NCBI GenBank assembly: GCA_021151835.1 | Contig: JAGKWO010000013.1 | Location: 1-64,000, forward strand | From: Gammaproteobacteria bacterium | Lineage (GTDB): Bacteria; Pseudomonadota; Gammaproteobacteria; Pseudomonadales; Cellvibrionaceae | Length of the DNA: 64,000 nucleotides | Reading direction: 5' to 3' | Part shown: positions 62,849-64,000 of the stretch, piece by piece | Layout: each line of letters starts with the position of its first letter | Numbering within the stretch: the stretch's first letter is position 1 | Notes under the pieces: model-generated | Told to the model about the DNA's origin: nothing | Database searches by the model: none | The model's input: only the letters and a program-made list of their open reading frames with translations | Position numbers and translations under genes: made by a program

Positions 62849-64000
62849 ATCGATTTTTCCTTAAGAAAACCCAACCAGAAAAGTGCGATTATCCAGCATC
62901 CGGTGATCACACCGCCACCGCCGGATTTTGTTGCCTCATTAACAGCAGTAGAACTGCTACTTTGTGAAGACGATGAAATGGTAACCGGCTCATCCGGTTT
63001 ATCAGTGATAGTCACCTGCAATAAATTCGGTGAAGCCAACGAAAGACCATGGCGCGGATTAACTAATCGCACAAAAAAATGCTCCGAAAATTCATTGCCT
63101 GCACCATCAGCGGTAATTGGAATCTCGATGGTTTTTTCACCGTTATCACCCGCCAGCCAAACAACCCTGCCTTCACCACTGGAAAAATCTTCGCCTGCGC
63201 GCGCATTGCCGGATTGGGTTTCATAAAAAACCTCTGCGCTACTGTTGTCGCTATTGATTCGTTGCAGGGCGACACGCAATGTTTCACCTTCTTTAACCGT
63301 CACACGCGCAGCAGAAAATTTTACGCTGCCTTGCACGCCGGCAGTTTTATCGCGAACAACATACAAGCCACTGTTGATGTCGCTTACCAGAATATTGCCA
63401 CTGGGTAAAAATGGATAAGTACCCCAGGCGCCGTTAAACGAGGCCCAATTGGAAATAGGATAAGTGTCAAAAAAACCGGCTTCTTTCGGATTGCGCGGAT
63501 CAGAAATATCCAGCACTACCAGACCGCGTTCGTAATTGGAAAAATAATAGCGATTGCCACGTACATAACCGTTGTGATCAATGGCCGCTGTCGGCCCCAC
63601 GTATTCACCGGCAAGCTCCAGGTTGCGCAGGTTATCCAGCGAAAAAAAACGCACGCGTGTTTGCAATCCATAACGCTGCTCGTCCAATTCGTCGTGCACA
63701 GAAACAAATTTTTTGTCTTCCGTCCACCAACCGGAATGCACATAGGAAACGTATTGGTAACCATTGCGTGACAGTGTTGTCGGTTGTGTTTTGTTAGTGT
63801 TGTCCCACACAATAATTTCATTTTCGTTGTAGTCCACCACCAGATCACACGCATTATTTTTATCTATACATTGCTCGCGGCGCGCATCATTAATCCAGAG
63901 GCTGGTTAAATCGTGGGTGTAGTTTGCGCGTGCCGTCGCGGCATGTTTGTAAACCGATGCAGGCAACAGCGGATTTGCAAGTGAATAAGTGTTAAACGCA
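62818..64000 (-). CDS. Choice-of-anchor B / Calx-beta protein with GlyGly-type C-terminus (partial)
   Basis: The frame stays open to the right edge, so the N-terminus is outside the window; 394 codons are visible. The visible N-terminal part has the choice-of-anchor B type repeats (RGLVVLDISDPRNPKEAGFF, YPFLPSGNILVSDINSGLYVV). A Calx-beta domain follows (KFSAARVTVKEGETLRVALQR, GEDFSSGEGRVVWLAGDNGEKTIEIPI), then a short Ser-rich linker. The end is GGGG, a hydrophobic run (VITGCWIIALFWLGFL) and a basic tail, resembling a GlyGly-CTERM sorting signal for rhombosortase processing. Function unknown, surface-located or secreted. Confidence 0.8.
   Translation of the reverse strand, partial: AFNTYSLANPLLPASVYKHAATARANYTHDLTSLWINDARREQCIDKNNACDLVVDYNENEIIVWDNTNKTQPTTLSRNGYQYVSYVHSGWWTEDKKFVSVHDELDEQRYGLQTRVRFFSLDNLRNLELAGEYVGPTAAIDHNGYVRGNRYYFSNYERGLVVLDISDPRNPKEAGFFDTYPISNWASFNGAWGTYPFLPSGNILVSDINSGLYVVRDKTAGVQGSVKFSAARVTVKEGETLRVALQRINSDNSSAEVFYETQSGNARAGEDFSSGEGRVVWLAGDNGEKTIEIPITADGAGNEFSEHFFVRLVNPRHGLSLASPNLLQVTITDKPDEPVTISSSSQSSSSTAVNEATKSGGGGVITGCWIIALFWLGFLKEKSIWRSKSNANS

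Overview
The window looks like chromosomal DNA of a plant-polysaccharide-degrading gammaproteobacterium, most likely Cellvibrio or a close Cellvibrionaceae relative. Several secreted proteins carry poly-serine linkers, as is typical of that group. They are joined to CBM2-like, CBM10 and discoidin-like modules, an AA10 lytic polysaccharide monooxygenase, a PL1 pectate lyase and a di-heme oxidoreductase. The housekeeping genes (parC, psd, trxC, ispB, fabA-fabB, hisI-hisE-tatABC) are of gammaproteobacterial type. This assignment is inference; no database search was run. I saw no tRNA, rRNA, CRISPR array, integrase or intact insertion sequence.

Layout. 1-3.8 kb: a lipoprotein fragment, then a CBM2-tethered DUF1592-type protein with its Tat-exported DUF1552 partner. 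3.9-12 kb (minus strand): a polysaccharide deacetylase, a 1249-residue one-pass membrane protein, a PilZ protein, parC and a LEA-type lipoprotein. 12.3-15.3 kb: small conserved genes, including a metallo-beta-lactamase / YgjP-type metallopeptidase / DUF2750 operon. 15.3-20.2 kb: AA10-CBM10 LPMO, a DUF6488-like protein, psd and a PL1 pectate lyase. 20.3-25.4 kb (minus strand): a secreted S8 protease, a small C-terminally anchored protein, an STN-like/HEAT protein and a Cys-rich secreted protein, with a recurrent palindrome in three intergenic regions. 25.4-29.9 kb: a membrane class III cyclase with TPRs and two paralogous exported proteins, divergent from a CRP-like regulator.

30-33.7 kb: a TonB-dependent receptor and trxC. 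33.9-40.9 kb: a complete RND efflux operon with a divergent TetR regulator and two matching operator-like palindromes. 40.9-44 kb: a LysR regulator divergent from an MFS transporter and an aldo/keto reductase. 44-47 kb: a palindromic intergenic repeat, a DUF5009-type membrane protein, slyD and a CorA-like protein. 47.1-49.8 kb: a discoidin-domain di-heme oxidoreductase. 50-53.8 kb: phosphopantetheinyl transferase, ispB, fabA, fabB. 54-59.5 kb: two tandem acyltransferase-3 paralogs, an SDR-like protein without its catalytic residues, a FAD oxidoreductase and an aldo/keto reductase. 59.5-62 kb: hisI-hisE-tatA-tatB-tatC. 62-64 kb: DUF2061, CYTH and a choice-of-anchor B/Calx-beta protein running off the right edge.

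The accessory genes point to extracellular polysaccharide breakdown: pectate lyase, cellulose-type LPMO, CBM-tethered redox-type proteins, a TonB receptor, and Tat export, which the DUF1552 protein probably uses. The least understood parts are the 20-25 kb secreted-protein cluster with its shared palindrome, the cyclase/paralog block with an internal base-composition break, and the substrate-tethered di-heme and DUF1592/DUF1552 proteins.
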